From Rivibacter subsaxonicus (GTDB lineage: Bacteria; Pseudomonadota; Gammaproteobacteria; Burkholderiales; Burkholderiaceae_C): a DNA stretch of 64,000 bases. The stretch spans positions 315,501-379,500 of the forward strand of contig NZ_SHKP01000005.1 of NCBI RefSeq assembly GCF_004217215.1. The letters are read 5' to 3'. The stretch's first letter is position 1, and each line of letters begins with the position of its first letter. Shown here in pieces: positions 39,710-50,477 of this stretch. The position numbers and the translations under genes were made by a program. The notes under the pieces were generated by a model, which saw only the letters and a list, made by a program, of their open reading frames with translations, made no database searches and was not told where the DNA came from.

Positions 39710-40422
39710 CCCTTGAGCTTCTCGGCCCAGTAGGTCACGACGTCTTGGCGCGGGCGGTTGTTGGCGTCGACGGACACGGCCTTGATCTTGTCGACCACAG
39801 CCTGGCCGGCGATGACGGTGCCGAAGACCGCGTAGCCGGCCGGGTCGCCACCGGTGCAGGTGTTGCCGTAGTCCAGGCAGGGGTTGTCGACGGTGTTGAT
39901 GTAGAACTGGGCGGTCGCGGTGTTGGGCGCCGCCTGGCGTGCCATGCCGATGCTGTAGCGCAGGTTCTTCAGCCCATTGTTGCTCTCGAGCGAGATCGGC
40001 GTGAAGGTCGGCTTCTCGACCAGGCTCGCGGTGAAGCCCGCGCTGAGGTTGGCCGCGTAGCCGCCGCCCTGGATCACGAAGTCGCTGATCACGCGGTGGT
40101 ACAGCGTGTTGGTGTAGTGACCGGCGGCGACGTACTGCAGGAAGTTGGCGACCGTCACCGGCGCCTTGGCCGAGTCGAGCGCGAGCACGATCTCGCCTTG
40201 CGTCGTGAGCATGCAGATGGTCACCGGCGCGCTGCTGGCGGTCGAGGCATCGCGGCCGGCCTGGCTGCAGGTGGCATAGGGCGCGGGTGTCGTCGGCGGC
40301 GGCGGCACCGCCGGCTGCAGCGCGGAGCCGCCGTCGTCACCACCGCCGCAGGCGGCCAGCAGCAGCGCGCCGGTCAGGGCCGGCAGCAGGGCAAAAAGGC
40401 GGGAAATCGGAGTCGAACTCAT
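39706..40422 (-). CDS. Cyclophilin-type peptidyl-prolyl cis-trans isomerase, lipoprotein
   Basis: 238 residues. A lipoprotein signal ends in the lipobox LLAAC followed by GGGDDGG, then a Pro/Thr-rich linker. The cyclophilin domain contains AGHYTNTLYHRVISDFVIQGGG, SIGMARQAAPNTATAQFYIN and AVFGTVIAGQAVVDKI, with the catalytic Arg in YHRV. It speeds proline isomerisation in the periplasm, tethered to a membrane. The stop codon lies within the dispersed repeat. It is divergent from oxyR. Confidence 0.93.
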   Translation of the reverse strand: MSSTPISRLFALLPALTGALLLAACGGGDDGGSALQPAVPPPPTTPAPYATCSQAGRDASTASSAPVTICMLTTQGEIVLALDSAKAPVTVANFLQYVAAGHYTNTLYHRVISDFVIQGGGYAANLSAGFTASLVEKPTFTPISLESNNGLKNLRYSIGMARQAAPNTATAQFYINTVDNPCLDYGNTCTGGDPAGYAVFGTVIAGQAVVDKIKAVSVDANNRPRQDVVTYWAEKLKG

Positions 40423-40532
40423 GGTGGATCAGGACGGGCAAAAGCGTTGAACCTTGGAGTATCCCTTGCGCGCCCTCGAGGCGCACAATCGAAACAGATG
40501 CTTTCATCGCTGCCTTCAATGGGAGCCTCCCG

Positions 40533-41468
40533 ATGACCCTGACCGAGCTTCGCTACATCGTCGCCGTTGCCCGCGAGCGGCACTTCGGCCGTGCCGCCGA
40601 GGCCTGCTTCGTCTCGCAACCCACACTGAGCGTGGCGGTGAAGAAACTGGAGGAGGAACTCGACCTCAAGATCTTCGAGCGCGGCAGCACCGAGGTCTCG
40701 GTCACGCCGCTGGGCGAGGCGATCGTGCGCCAGGCGCAGGCGGTGATCGAGCAGGCGTCCTCGATCAAGGAGATCGCCAAGCGCGGCAAGGACCCGCTGG
40801 CGGGCCCGCTCAAGCTCGGCGTGATCTACACGATCGGCCCCTACCTGCTGCCCGAGCTGGTCAAGCACGCGATCGAGCTGTTCCCGCAGATGCCGCTGAT
40901 GCTGCACGAGAACTTCACCGTCAAGCTGCTCGAGATGCTACGCACCGGCGAACTCGACGCGGCCATCATGGCCGAGCCCTTTCCCGATGCCGGACTCGCG
41001 ATCGCCCCGCTCTACGACGAGCCCTTCGTCGTCGCGGTGCCGGCCTCGCATCCGATGGCCCGGCGCAGCAGCGTCTCGACCACCGAACTGAAGCAGGAAA
41101 CGATGCTGCTGCTCGGCACCGGCCATTGCTTTCGCGACCATGTGCTCGAGGTCTGCCCCGAGTTCGCGCGCTTCTCGAGCGACGCCGAGGGCATCCGCAA
41201 GAGCTTCGAAGGCTCCTCGCTCGAGACCATCAAGCACATGGTGGCCTCGGGCATGGGCATCACGGTGGTGCCGCAGCTCAGCGTGCCCTCCGGGCCGAAC
41301 CAGACGCCCGACCCGCATCTGCGCCACATCCCGTTCAGCGACCCGGTGCCGAGCCGGCGCGTGGTGCTCGCCTGGCGCCGCACCTTCACCCGCTACGAGG
41401 CGATCGCGGCCTTGCGCAACGCGGTCTACGCCGGGGACCTCAAGGGGGTCAACAGGCTCACGGCCTGA
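40533..41468 (+). CDS. oxyR: Hydrogen peroxide-inducible LysR-type regulator OxyR
   Basis: 311 residues. The N-terminal winged HTH opens MTLTELRYIVAVARERHFG and contains AAEACFVSQPTLSVAVKKLE. The regulatory domain has the redox pair Cys199 and Cys208 in GHCFRDHVLEVC, the same numbering as E. coli OxyR, so disulfide sensing of peroxide is retained. The start at 40533 has GGGAG ahead of it. Its targets katG and dps lie immediately downstream on the same strand. Confidence 0.97.
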   Translation: MTLTELRYIVAVARERHFGRAAEACFVSQPTLSVAVKKLEEELDLKIFERGSTEVSVTPLGEAIVRQAQAVIEQASSIKEIAKRGKDPLAGPLKLGVIYTIGPYLLPELVKHAIELFPQMPLMLHENFTVKLLEMLRTGELDAAIMAEPFPDAGLAIAPLYDEPFVVAVPASHPMARRSSVSTTELKQETMLLLGTGHCFRDHVLEVCPEFARFSSDAEGIRKSFEGSSLETIKHMVASGMGITVVPQLSVPSGPNQTPDPHLRHIPFSDPVPSRRVVLAWRRTFTRYEAIAALRNAVYAGDLKGVNRLTA

Positions 41469-41486
41469 GAAGCAATCGAGTTGGCC

Positions 41487-41509
41487 AGTTCGATAGTCGC
41501 TATCGAACT
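41487..41509. promoter_or_regulatory. Perfect inverted repeat between oxyR and katG
   Basis: AGTTCGATAG-TCG-CTATCGAACT, a 10-bp perfect inverted repeat 18 bp after the oxyR stop and about 130 bp ahead of katG. It contains GATAG and CTATC, the halves of the OxyR motif, but spaced by 3 rather than 7 bases. It may be an operator for katG or a terminator for oxyR; no T tract follows. Confidence 0.45.
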
Positions 41510-41569
41510 AGTGGTGCGAATCAATTCGACCGTGCTATCAGCCGATCCTAGGATGCAAAAGCTCACTGA

Positions 41570-43783
<2,214 letters not shown>

Positions 43784-43801
43784 TCCCGGGCTAGCAGGCT
43801 C

Positions 43802-43835
43802 GAAGGCCCGTCCGCCGCACGGCGGCCGGGCCTTC
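43802..43835 (+). terminator. katG terminator hairpin
   Basis: GAAGGCCCG-T-CCGCCG-CA-CGGCGG-C-CGGGCCTTC: a 15-bp stem with one internal mismatch and a 2-base loop, followed by TTC. It separates katG from dps. Confidence 0.85.
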
Positions 43836-43884
43836 TTCGCTGCAGTCGATTGCAGTTCCCCCGAACCACTCCCAGGAGCAAGCG

Positions 43885-44382
43885 ATGGCCAAAGCCAAGG
43901 ACAGCGCGCCGCCGATCAGCATCGGCATCAACGAGAAGGACCGTGCCGCGATCGCCAAGGGACTCAACGCCCTGCTCGCCGACACCTACACGCTGTATCT
44001 GACGACCCACAACTTCCACTGGAACGTGACGGGGCCGATGTTCAACTCGCTGCACGCGATGTTCATGGCCCAGTACACCGAACTGTGGAACGCGGTCGAC
44101 CCGATCGCCGAGCGCATCCGCGCGCTCGGCTTCCCGGCCGCCGGCAGCTACGCGCAGTTCGGCAAGCTCAGTTCGCTGAAGGACGCGCCGGCCGTGCCGC
44201 CGAAGGCGCTCGAGATGGTGCGCATCCTGTGCGAAGGCCACGAAGGCGTGGCGCGCACCGCGCGCGGCGTCTTCGCCGCCGCCGCCAGGGCCGACGACCA
44301 GCCCACCGCCGACCTGCTGACCCAGCGCCTGGACATCCACGAGAAGACGGCCTGGATGCTGCGCTCGCTGCTGGAGGGCTGA
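43885..44382 (+). CDS. dps: Dps family DNA-binding ferritin-like protein
   Basis: 165 residues, a four-helix ferritin-like subunit that forms a 12-mer storing iron and shielding DNA. Ferroxidase ligands are visible in [20 protein letters not shown] and in the D/E of AVDPIAERI. The family ending [14 protein letters not shown] is present. A short Lys-containing N-terminal tail (MAKAKDSA) could contact DNA. AGGAG precedes the ATG. Its place after katG fits the peroxide regulon. Confidence 0.95.
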   Translation: MAKAKDSAPPISIGINEKDRAAIAKGLNALLADTYTLYLTTHNFHWNVTGPMFNSLHAMFMAQYTELWNAVDPIAERIRALGFPAAGSYAQFGKLSSLKDAPAVPPKALEMVRILCEGHEGVARTARGVFAAAARADDQPTADLLTQRLDIHEKTAWMLRSLLEG

Positions 44383-44411
44383 GCCCGCGGCGCTTCGGAT
44401 AATCGGCGGCG

Positions 44412-45302
44412 ATGAACACCGCCACCGATTCGCCGCCCGCGCCCTCGCGCCTGGCGCTCTACCTCGACCTGATCCGCTGGAACCGCCCGGCCGGCTGGCT
44501 GCTGCTGCTGTGGCCCACGCTCGCCGCGCTGTGGTTGGCAGCGGGCGGCTTTCCGGGCTGGCATCTGCTGATCGTCTTCACGCTCGGCACGATCCTGATG
44601 CGTAGCGCCGGCTGCTGCGTCAACGACGTGGCCGACCGCGACTTCGACCGCTTCGTGAAGCGCACCGCGCAGCGCCCGGTCACCTCGGGCGCGCTGCCGG
44701 TGAGGAACGCGCTGGCCTTCGGCGCACTGCTCGCGCTGGCGGCCTTCGGCCTGGTGCTGACGACGAATGCGCTGACCATCGCGCTGTCCTTCGCAGCGCT
44801 GGCGATCACGATCGCCTACCCCTACGCCAAGCGCTTCGTGTCGATGCCGCAGGCGGTGCTCGGCGTCGCCTTCAGTTTCGGCATCCCGATGGCCTTTGCC
44901 GCCGTGCAGGGCGCGGTGCCGGCGCTGGCCTGGTGGCTGCTGTTCGGCAACCTGTTCTGGGTGCTGGCCTATGACACCGAGTACGCGATGGTCGACCGCG
45001 ACGACGACCTGCGCATCGGCATCAAGACCTCGGCCATCACGCTCGGGCGCTTCGACGTGGCGGCGGTGATGGGCTTCTACGGGCTCTACCTGCTCACGTG
45101 GGGCGTGCTCGGCTTCGGGCAGGGGCTGGGCTGGGTCTTCGCGCTCGGCCTGGCCGCGGCGGCGGCGCAGGCCGCGTGGCACTGGACGCTGATCCGTGAC
45201 CGCGCGCGCGAGGGCTGCTTCAAGGCCTTCAGGCTCAACCACTGGGTCGGCCTGGCGGTATTCGCCGGCATCGTGACCGAGCTGGCACTTCGCGCCGCCT
45301 GA
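44412..45302 (+). CDS. ubiA: 4-hydroxybenzoate polyprenyltransferase
   Basis: 296 residues with about eight to nine membrane helices. The two aspartate-rich motifs are NDVADRDFD and [12 protein letters not shown]. They bind Mg and the octaprenyl diphosphate that is joined to 4-hydroxybenzoate in ubiquinone synthesis. The opening [20 protein letters not shown] and [10 protein letters not shown] are conserved. It starts 29 bp after dps and converges on the NTF2-like gene with an 18-bp gap. Confidence 0.96.
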   Translation: MNTATDSPPAPSRLALYLDLIRWNRPAGWLLLLWPTLAALWLAAGGFPGWHLLIVFTLGTILMRSAGCCVNDVADRDFDRFVKRTAQRPVTSGALPVRNALAFGALLALAAFGLVLTTNALTIALSFAALAITIAYPYAKRFVSMPQAVLGVAFSFGIPMAFAAVQGAVPALAWWLLFGNLFWVLAYDTEYAMVDRDDDLRIGIKTSAITLGRFDVAAVMGFYGLYLLTWGVLGFGQGLGWVFALGLAAAAAQAAWHWTLIRDRAREGCFKAFRLNHWVGLAVFAGIVTELALRAA

Positions 45303-45320
45303 AGGCCGTACACCACAGCC

Positions 45321-45803
45321 TCAGTACGCGCCGAATTCGGTCGGCTCGGAGCGGGCAATGAGCCGCACGCCGGGCCGCAGGTCGTCCCAGGCGACCGAAC
45401 TGAAGCGCCAGCCCGCCTGCGTCAGCACGAACTGCGCGAACAGCATGCCGCGCGACTCGAAGCGCTCGCCCGCCGCCATGCCCTCGCGTGCGATGACACC
45501 CTGCCGATGCGCTACCTTGCCGAAGCTGACCGAGTCGGCGTCGAGCTCGAGCACCCGATAGCGCGTGACCGTGCCGGCCTCGAAGCTCGCCATCCGGGTC
45601 TCGATGAAGCGGTCGACGCCGAAGACCTCGGGCGTCGCGCCGGTCGCGTTGACCAGCACACCGGCCTCGATGAACAGATCGTGCAGCCTGCGGTACCGAG
45701 GCGTCTGGCCCGCGTCGAACGAGACCGCCCCCAGGAGCTGCGCGATCAGCTGGTCCAGTTCCCGCTTGAGTTCGGCCGCACCGGCCGGCGCGGTCGCGTT
45801 CAT
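45321..45803 (-). CDS. NTF2-like/SnoaL-type small protein of unknown function
   Basis: 160 residues, with the strand and helix pattern of NTF2-like alpha+beta barrels: ELKRELDQLIAQLL, RYRRLHDLFIEAGVLVNATG, and a closing FVLTQAGWRFSSVAWDDLRPG. Proteins of this fold are small-ligand binders or isomerases, and the active site cannot be assigned. The ATG at 45803 overlaps the stop of the amidohydrolase gene by 4 bp, so the pair is co-translated and may work together. Confidence 0.75.
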   Translation of the reverse strand: MNATAPAGAAELKRELDQLIAQLLGAVSFDAGQTPRYRRLHDLFIEAGVLVNATGATPEVFGVDRFIETRMASFEAGTVTRYRVLELDADSVSFGKVAHRQGVIAREGMAAGERFESRGMLFAQFVLTQAGWRFSSVAWDDLRPGVRLIARSEPTEFGAY

Positions 45804-47536
45804 GTCGTCGGCGCCGCCCTGGGGCCTCTGACCAGCCGCCCGGGCAGCGAGCCGCTCGGCACGCCGCGGCGATGGACGACGACGCCGTCGACGATCGTGC
45901 ACTCATAGCCATCGGCGCGTTGCACGAGACGCCGGCCGCCGCTCGGCAGGTCGTGCACGACCTCGGGCGCGTGCAGACGCAGTCGATCCGGGTCGAACAC
46001 GTTCAGGTCGGCCTTGTAACCGGGCATGACGAGGCCACGGTCCTCCAGGCCCACGGTCCGGGCCGGATCGCTGCTCAGCCACTTGACGACCAGCGGCAGC
46101 GGCACCCGCTCGCCGCGGGTGCGGTCGCGCACCCAGTGCGTCAGCATGAAGGTCGGGTAGCTGCCATCGCAGATCGTGCCGCAATGCGCACCGCCATCGC
46201 CCAGGCCCAGCACCGAGCCGGCGTGGCGCATCATGGCCAGCGAGGTGTCGAGCGAGCCGCATTCGTAGTTGCAGAGCGTGGCGTAGAGATTGTTGCGCCC
46301 CTCGCCCTCCAGCATCAGGTCATAGGCCAGTGCCTGCGGCCGCACGCCCAGGCGCCGGGCGCGCGCTGCGATGCTCTGCTCGAAGGGCTGCTCGTAGTCC
46401 GGCGGATCGCCGAGCAGGTACATGTGCTCGAACTCCTGCGCCAATCGCCCCAGCACGATCGTCGGGTCCGGGTCGACCGCCTCGGCCAGGATGCGGGCCC
46501 GCGTGGCGGGCTGCCTCAGCGCCTGGATCTTCTGCTCGAACGGCAAGGCCGACAGCGCCGCGTAGGAGTCACAGGTGTAGAACGGGTTCAGCGTCAGCTC
46601 ATGGCCGAGCATCACGCCGATGGCCCGCCCGAGCACCTGGGCCTTGATCGGCACGCCCTCGGCGCTGGCCTGCGCGGCCCAGTCGAGCACCTCGTGCCAA
46701 CGCAAGGTCATCGGGCCATAGGTGCCCTCGAGCAGCGACACCGTCAGCGGCCGGCCGCAGTGTTCGACCAGCCGGCGCAGCAGCGTGAAGACCTCTTCGG
46801 GTTGATCGAAATCGGTGATGAGCTGGAGCGCACCCCTGCCGGCCGCCTTCAGCGCACCGGCGAGCGCGGTCAGTTCGCGCTCGGCCGCCTCGAAGCTCGG
46901 CGTCGACTTGCCATCGGCCGAGCGGTGGAAGAAGGTGCGCGAGGTCGATACGCCCATCGCGCCGGCCAGCATGGCGTCGTGGACGATGCGCTCCATCTGC
47001 GCCAGATCGGCCGGCGTGGCCGGCTCGCGGTCGGCGCCGCGCCGACCCATGACGAACACGCGCACCGGCGCGTGCGGCACATAGGCGCAGACGTCCATGT
47101 CGAAGCGACGCCCGTCGAGGAAGTCGAGGTACTGCGGAAAGCTCTCCCAGGTCCAGGGCAGGCCGTCGGCCAGCACCGGGTGCGGGATGTCTTCGACGCC
47201 TTCCATCAGCCCGATCAGCAACTCGTGCTGATCCGGCCTGCATGGCGCGAAGCCGACGCCGCAATTGCCCATCACGACCGTGGTCACGCCATGACTCGAC
47301 GAGGGCAGCAGCCGCTCGGACCAGGTGACTTGGCCGTCGTAGTGGGTGTGGATGTCGACAAAGCCCGGCGTGACGACCAGCCCGGCCGCATCGATCTCCG
47401 TACCGGCCGAGCGCGCGACGGCGCCGACTTCGACGATCTTGCCGTTCCGAATCGCGACGTCCGCCTCGAAGGGCGGAGCGCCGCTGCCGTCGACGACGCG
47501 TCCCCCGCGCAGCACCAGATCGATGGCTTGCAACAT
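45800..47536 (-). CDS. N-acyl-D-amino-acid deacylase-like amidohydrolase
   Basis: 578 residues of the amidohydrolase superfamily, D-aminoacylase branch. The metal-binding DIHTHYDGQVTW, the VVMGNCGVGFAPC element, SLLEGTYGP and late GLGDGGAHCGTICDG are conserved. The Cys in GNCGVGFAPC is typical of the D-aminoacylase/DAA group. Expected chemistry is hydrolysis of an N-acyl or cyclic amide bond; D-amino acid, hydantoin-like or other substrates remain open. The next gene downstream overlaps by 4 bp. Confidence 0.88.
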   Translation of the reverse strand: MLQAIDLVLRGGRVVDGSGAPPFEADVAIRNGKIVEVGAVARSAGTEIDAAGLVVTPGFVDIHTHYDGQVTWSERLLPSSSHGVTTVVMGNCGVGFAPCRPDQHELLIGLMEGVEDIPHPVLADGLPWTWESFPQYLDFLDGRRFDMDVCAYVPHAPVRVFVMGRRGADREPATPADLAQMERIVHDAMLAGAMGVSTSRTFFHRSADGKSTPSFEAAERELTALAGALKAAGRGALQLITDFDQPEEVFTLLRRLVEHCGRPLTVSLLEGTYGPMTLRWHEVLDWAAQASAEGVPIKAQVLGRAIGVMLGHELTLNPFYTCDSYAALSALPFEQKIQALRQPATRARILAEAVDPDPTIVLGRLAQEFEHMYLLGDPPDYEQPFEQSIAARARRLGVRPQALAYDLMLEGEGRNNLYATLCNYECGSLDTSLAMMRHAGSVLGLGDGGAHCGTICDGSYPTFMLTHWVRDRTRGERVPLPLVVKWLSSDPARTVGLEDRGLVMPGYKADLNVFDPDRLRLHAPEVVHDLPSGGRRLVQRADGYECTIVDGVVVHRRGVPSGSLPGRLVRGPRAAPTT

Positions 47537-47633
47537 GGCCGCTCCTCCGCGAGCACCGCGTCGCGCGTGCCGCGCGCCGCCCGTCCAATGCTACTGCGGG
47601 CCCGCTCCGCGGGCAGGCCCGGCCCGCACCCGC

Positions 47634-48926
47634 TCAGGGATACAGCCCGCGCTCCTCGCGCGCGATCAGGATCCGCTCGCAGGCCACCGCGAAGGTCGCG
47701 GTGCGCAGCGTGATCTTGTGGTGGTCGGCGGTGTCCCAGATGTGCTTCAGGGCACCGGTCATGATCTTGTCCAGGCGCACGTTGATCTCGTCCTCGCTCC
47801 AGAAGAAGCTCGAGAAGTCCTGCACCCACTCGAAGTAGCTGACGGTCACGCCGCCGGCATTGCAGATCACGTCGGGCACCACCAGCACGCCGCGCGCGGC
47901 GAGGATGTCATCGGCCTCGGTCGTGGTCGGGCCGTTGGCGCCTTCGAGCACCAGCTTCGCCGTGGTGCGGCGGGCGCGCTCCACCGTGATCTGGGCCTCG
48001 AGCGCGGCCGGGATCAGGATGTCGCACTTGACGTCCCAGAAGCTCTCGCCGTCGATCGCCTCTGCGCCCTTGAAGCCGCCGACACCGCCCGTGCGCTTGA
48101 CGTGCGCCACCAGGTCGGCGATGTCGAAGCCGCGGTCGTTGAAGATGCTGCCGGTGTGGTCCTGCGCCGCGACGATCTTGCTGCCGGCCTGTGCAAACAG
48201 TTCGGCCGCCGAGCCGCCGACGTTGCCGAAGCCCTGCACCGCCACCCGTGCGCCGTCGAGGTTGAGGTGCAGGCGCCGCGCCGCCTCGCGCCCGGTGACA
48301 AACACGCCGCGGCCGGTGGCCTTGACGCGGCCGAGCGAGCCACCCAGGTGGATCGGCTTGCCGGTGACGACGCCGGTCGCGGTGGCGCCGGTGTTCTGCG
48401 AGTAGGTGTCCATCATCCACGCCATGATCTGGGCGTTGGTGTTGACGTCCGGCGCCGGGATGTCGCGCTGCGGCCCGATGATGATGCCGATCTCGCTGGT
48501 GTAGCGGCGGGTGAGCTTCTCGAGCTCCTTCTGCGACAGCAGCTTGGGGTCGACGCGTATGCCGCCCTTGGCGCCGCCATAGGGCAGGTTTACCGCAGCG
48601 CACTTCACCGTCATCCAGGCCGACAGCGCCATCACCTCCTCGAGGTTCACATCGGGGTGGTAGCGCACACCGCCCTTGCCCGGGCCGCGGCTGAGGTTGT
48701 GCTGGACGCGAAAGCCTTCGTAGTGGCGCACGCTGCCGTCGTCCATCTCGATCGGCACGTCGACGATCAGCGCGCGCTTGGGGCGCTTGAGGGTCTCGGC
48801 CCAGCGGCCGAGGTGGCCGAGGTAGGGCACCACGCGGTCGACCTGCGAGAGGTAGGTGCCCCAGGGGCTGGTGGCCGTGGGCTGCACGTAGGACAGCGTC
48901 GAGTCGTTGGGAACGGTAGCGGTCAT
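47634..48926 (-). CDS. gdhA: Glutamate dehydrogenase (Glu/Leu/Phe/Val dehydrogenase family)
   Basis: 430 residues. Reversible oxidative deamination of glutamate to 2-oxoglutarate. The catalytic lysines are in [12 protein letters not shown] and [13 protein letters not shown]. The cofactor domain has [17 protein letters not shown], and [17 protein letters not shown] is conserved. The length of about 430 fits the catabolic class-I hexameric enzymes. Nearby proC and putA link it to the proline-glutamate pathway. Confidence 0.95.
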   Translation of the reverse strand: MTATVPNDSTLSYVQPTATSPWGTYLSQVDRVVPYLGHLGRWAETLKRPKRALIVDVPIEMDDGSVRHYEGFRVQHNLSRGPGKGGVRYHPDVNLEEVMALSAWMTVKCAAVNLPYGGAKGGIRVDPKLLSQKELEKLTRRYTSEIGIIIGPQRDIPAPDVNTNAQIMAWMMDTYSQNTGATATGVVTGKPIHLGGSLGRVKATGRGVFVTGREAARRLHLNLDGARVAVQGFGNVGGSAAELFAQAGSKIVAAQDHTGSIFNDRGFDIADLVAHVKRTGGVGGFKGAEAIDGESFWDVKCDILIPAALEAQITVERARRTTAKLVLEGANGPTTTEADDILAARGVLVVPDVICNAGGVTVSYFEWVQDFSSFFWSEDEINVRLDKIMTGALKHIWDTADHHKITLRTATFAVACERILIAREERGLYP

Positions 48927-49128
48927 GCGATGTTTTCCTTGAGCTTCGTCAGCCCTCGTGGGGCCGGGTCCGACGGCGGCGCCGGCGCGCGCGAATCACA
49001 TCGGCGCGGCGCTCGCCACGGGGTGCGCGCACTGTAGGCGCGTGCACCGTGGCAGGCGATGCGTCTTGTGCATGACCCGCTGCCGGGCGTGAATGGCGGC
49101 GACCCGAACTTACCCGCGCTGCCGCGAA

Positions 49129-49941
49129 TCAGCCGCCGCGGCCGAGTTCCGCGGCGCGTGTCTGCGCCGCCAGCACCGCCCGCACGATCGCCTCGCCGAC
49201 GCCGTCGGCGCGCATCGACTCGAGCGCGGCGAAGGTGGTGCCGCCCTTGGAGGTCACGCGCTCGCGCAGCACGGCGGGCGGGTCCTCGGAGCGCATGGCC
49301 AGCTCGGTGGCGCCGGCAAAGGTCCGCAGCGCGAGCGCGCGGCCCTGCGCGTCGCTCAGCCCCATCCGGCGTGCGGCCTCCATCATCGATTCGATGAACA
49401 GGAACACGTAGGCCGGCCCCGAGCCCGACAGCGCGGTGACGGAATCGAGGTCGTCCTCGCGATCGACCCACAAGGTCTGGCCGGTCGGCGCCAGCAGCGC
49501 CTCGACGTGGGCGCGCTCGTCGTCGCTGACCTGCGGCCGAGCGTAGAGCCCGGCAATGCCCTGACCGATCAGCGCCGGCGTGTTGGGCATCGCGCGCACC
49601 ACGCGTTGCGATCCGGTGGCGGCCGCGATTGTCTCGCTGCGGATGCCGGCCATCACGCTGAGCTGAAGCGCACCGCCCACCTGCGCGGCGCAGGCCGCGG
49701 CGGCCTCGGCAAAGCTCTGCGGCTTGACCGCCCAGACCACCAGCGCGGCGCGCGCCAGCGAGGCATCGGCCGCCGGCAGCGCCGTCACGCCATGTTGTTG
49801 CGCGAGTCGCTCGCGCTGCTCGGCCCAGGGCTCGATGACGAGGATGTGCTCGACCGCCTGCCCGCTGCGGCGCAGCCCGCCGATCAGCGCGCCGGCCATG
49901 TTGCCGCCGCCGATGAAGGCGATCGTGGTGGGTGAAGGCAT
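49129..49941 (-). CDS. proC: Pyrroline-5-carboxylate reductase
   Basis: 270 residues from the ATG at 49941. Last step of proline synthesis, reducing pyrroline-5-carboxylate with NAD(P)H. IAFIGGGNMAGALIGGL is the dinucleotide fold, RAMPNTPALIGQGIAGLYA binds cofactor, and ALSGSGPAYVFLFIESM plus TSKGGTTFAALESM form the C-terminal substrate site. It is divergent from a small lipoprotein gene with 94 bp between. Confidence 0.96.
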   Translation of the reverse strand: MPSPTTIAFIGGGNMAGALIGGLRRSGQAVEHILVIEPWAEQRERLAQQHGVTALPAADASLARAALVVWAVKPQSFAEAAAACAAQVGGALQLSVMAGIRSETIAAATGSQRVVRAMPNTPALIGQGIAGLYARPQVSDDERAHVEALLAPTGQTLWVDREDDLDSVTALSGSGPAYVFLFIESMMEAARRMGLSDAQGRALALRTFAGATELAMRSEDPPAVLRERVTSKGGTTFAALESMRADGVGEAIVRAVLAAQTRAAELGRGG

Positions 49942-50035
49942 CGGCTGGTCCTTGCAGTGATGGTTCGATGATCCGACAACGGCCTGACTATGATCCGGCG
50001 CAGGGTCCGCGCCGCGCGCGGTCGGGAGGATAGCC

Positions 50036-50398
50036 ATGCATCGTTCACGCCGCCGCGGTCAGCGCACCGCAGCGCTCCTTGCGGCCCTTGCCACCGCGCT
50101 GGCGCTCGCCAGCGGCTGTGCGTCGTGGACCACCGAGAGCAAGAAGGTTGCCGAGTCGCCCGACCCGCGGCCGCGCATCGTGTTTCGCTTCGACAGCCGG
50201 GACGATCTGGTCCCGACCGCGCGAGTGCTGGTCGACGAGCGCGACGTCGGCGCCCTCGGCGACTTCGGCGAGCTGCGCGCCCCGTTGCGCGTGAGCGCCG
50301 GCACCCACCGCGTCAAGGTGACCTTCTTCGACAAGGTGATGCTCGACACCCAGATCACGGTCGACGACGGCAGCCTGACGCGGCTGACGGTGCGTTGA
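50036..50398 (+). CDS. Small lipoprotein, function unknown
   Basis: 120 residues. The basic N-terminus MHRSRRRGQR and a hydrophobic run end in the lipobox LASGC, Cys28. The mature part is a short beta-rich domain (VRVSAGTHRVKVTFFDKVML-like pattern near the end) resembling PEGA-type carbohydrate- or envelope-associated domains, though the match is weak. It is divergent from proC and ends at the second dispersed repeat. Function unknown. Confidence 0.75.
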   Translation: MHRSRRRGQRTAALLAALATALALASGCASWTTESKKVAESPDPRPRIVFRFDSRDDLVPTARVLVDERDVGALGDFGELRAPLRVSAGTHRVKVTFFDKVMLDTQITVDDGSLTRLTVR

Positions 50399-50403
50399 TG
50401 CTT

Positions 50404-50477
50404 CATGCCTCTCGCAGAGCTCGTGGCCTTCGTCCCGTCCAAGCCTGCGCAGGCAGGCTTGGAGCCGCGGGACTCAG
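50404..50477. repeat. 74-bp dispersed hairpin element, copy 2
   Basis: Matches the element at 39636-39709 at 62 of 74 positions with no gaps. The stem is CCAAGCCTGC-GCAG-GCAGGCTTGG at 50439-50462. Two stem positions differ from copy 1 and both are compensated on the other arm, so the hairpin has been kept. It lies between the convergent lipoprotein and putA genes and includes the putA stop codon. Confidence 0.88.
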
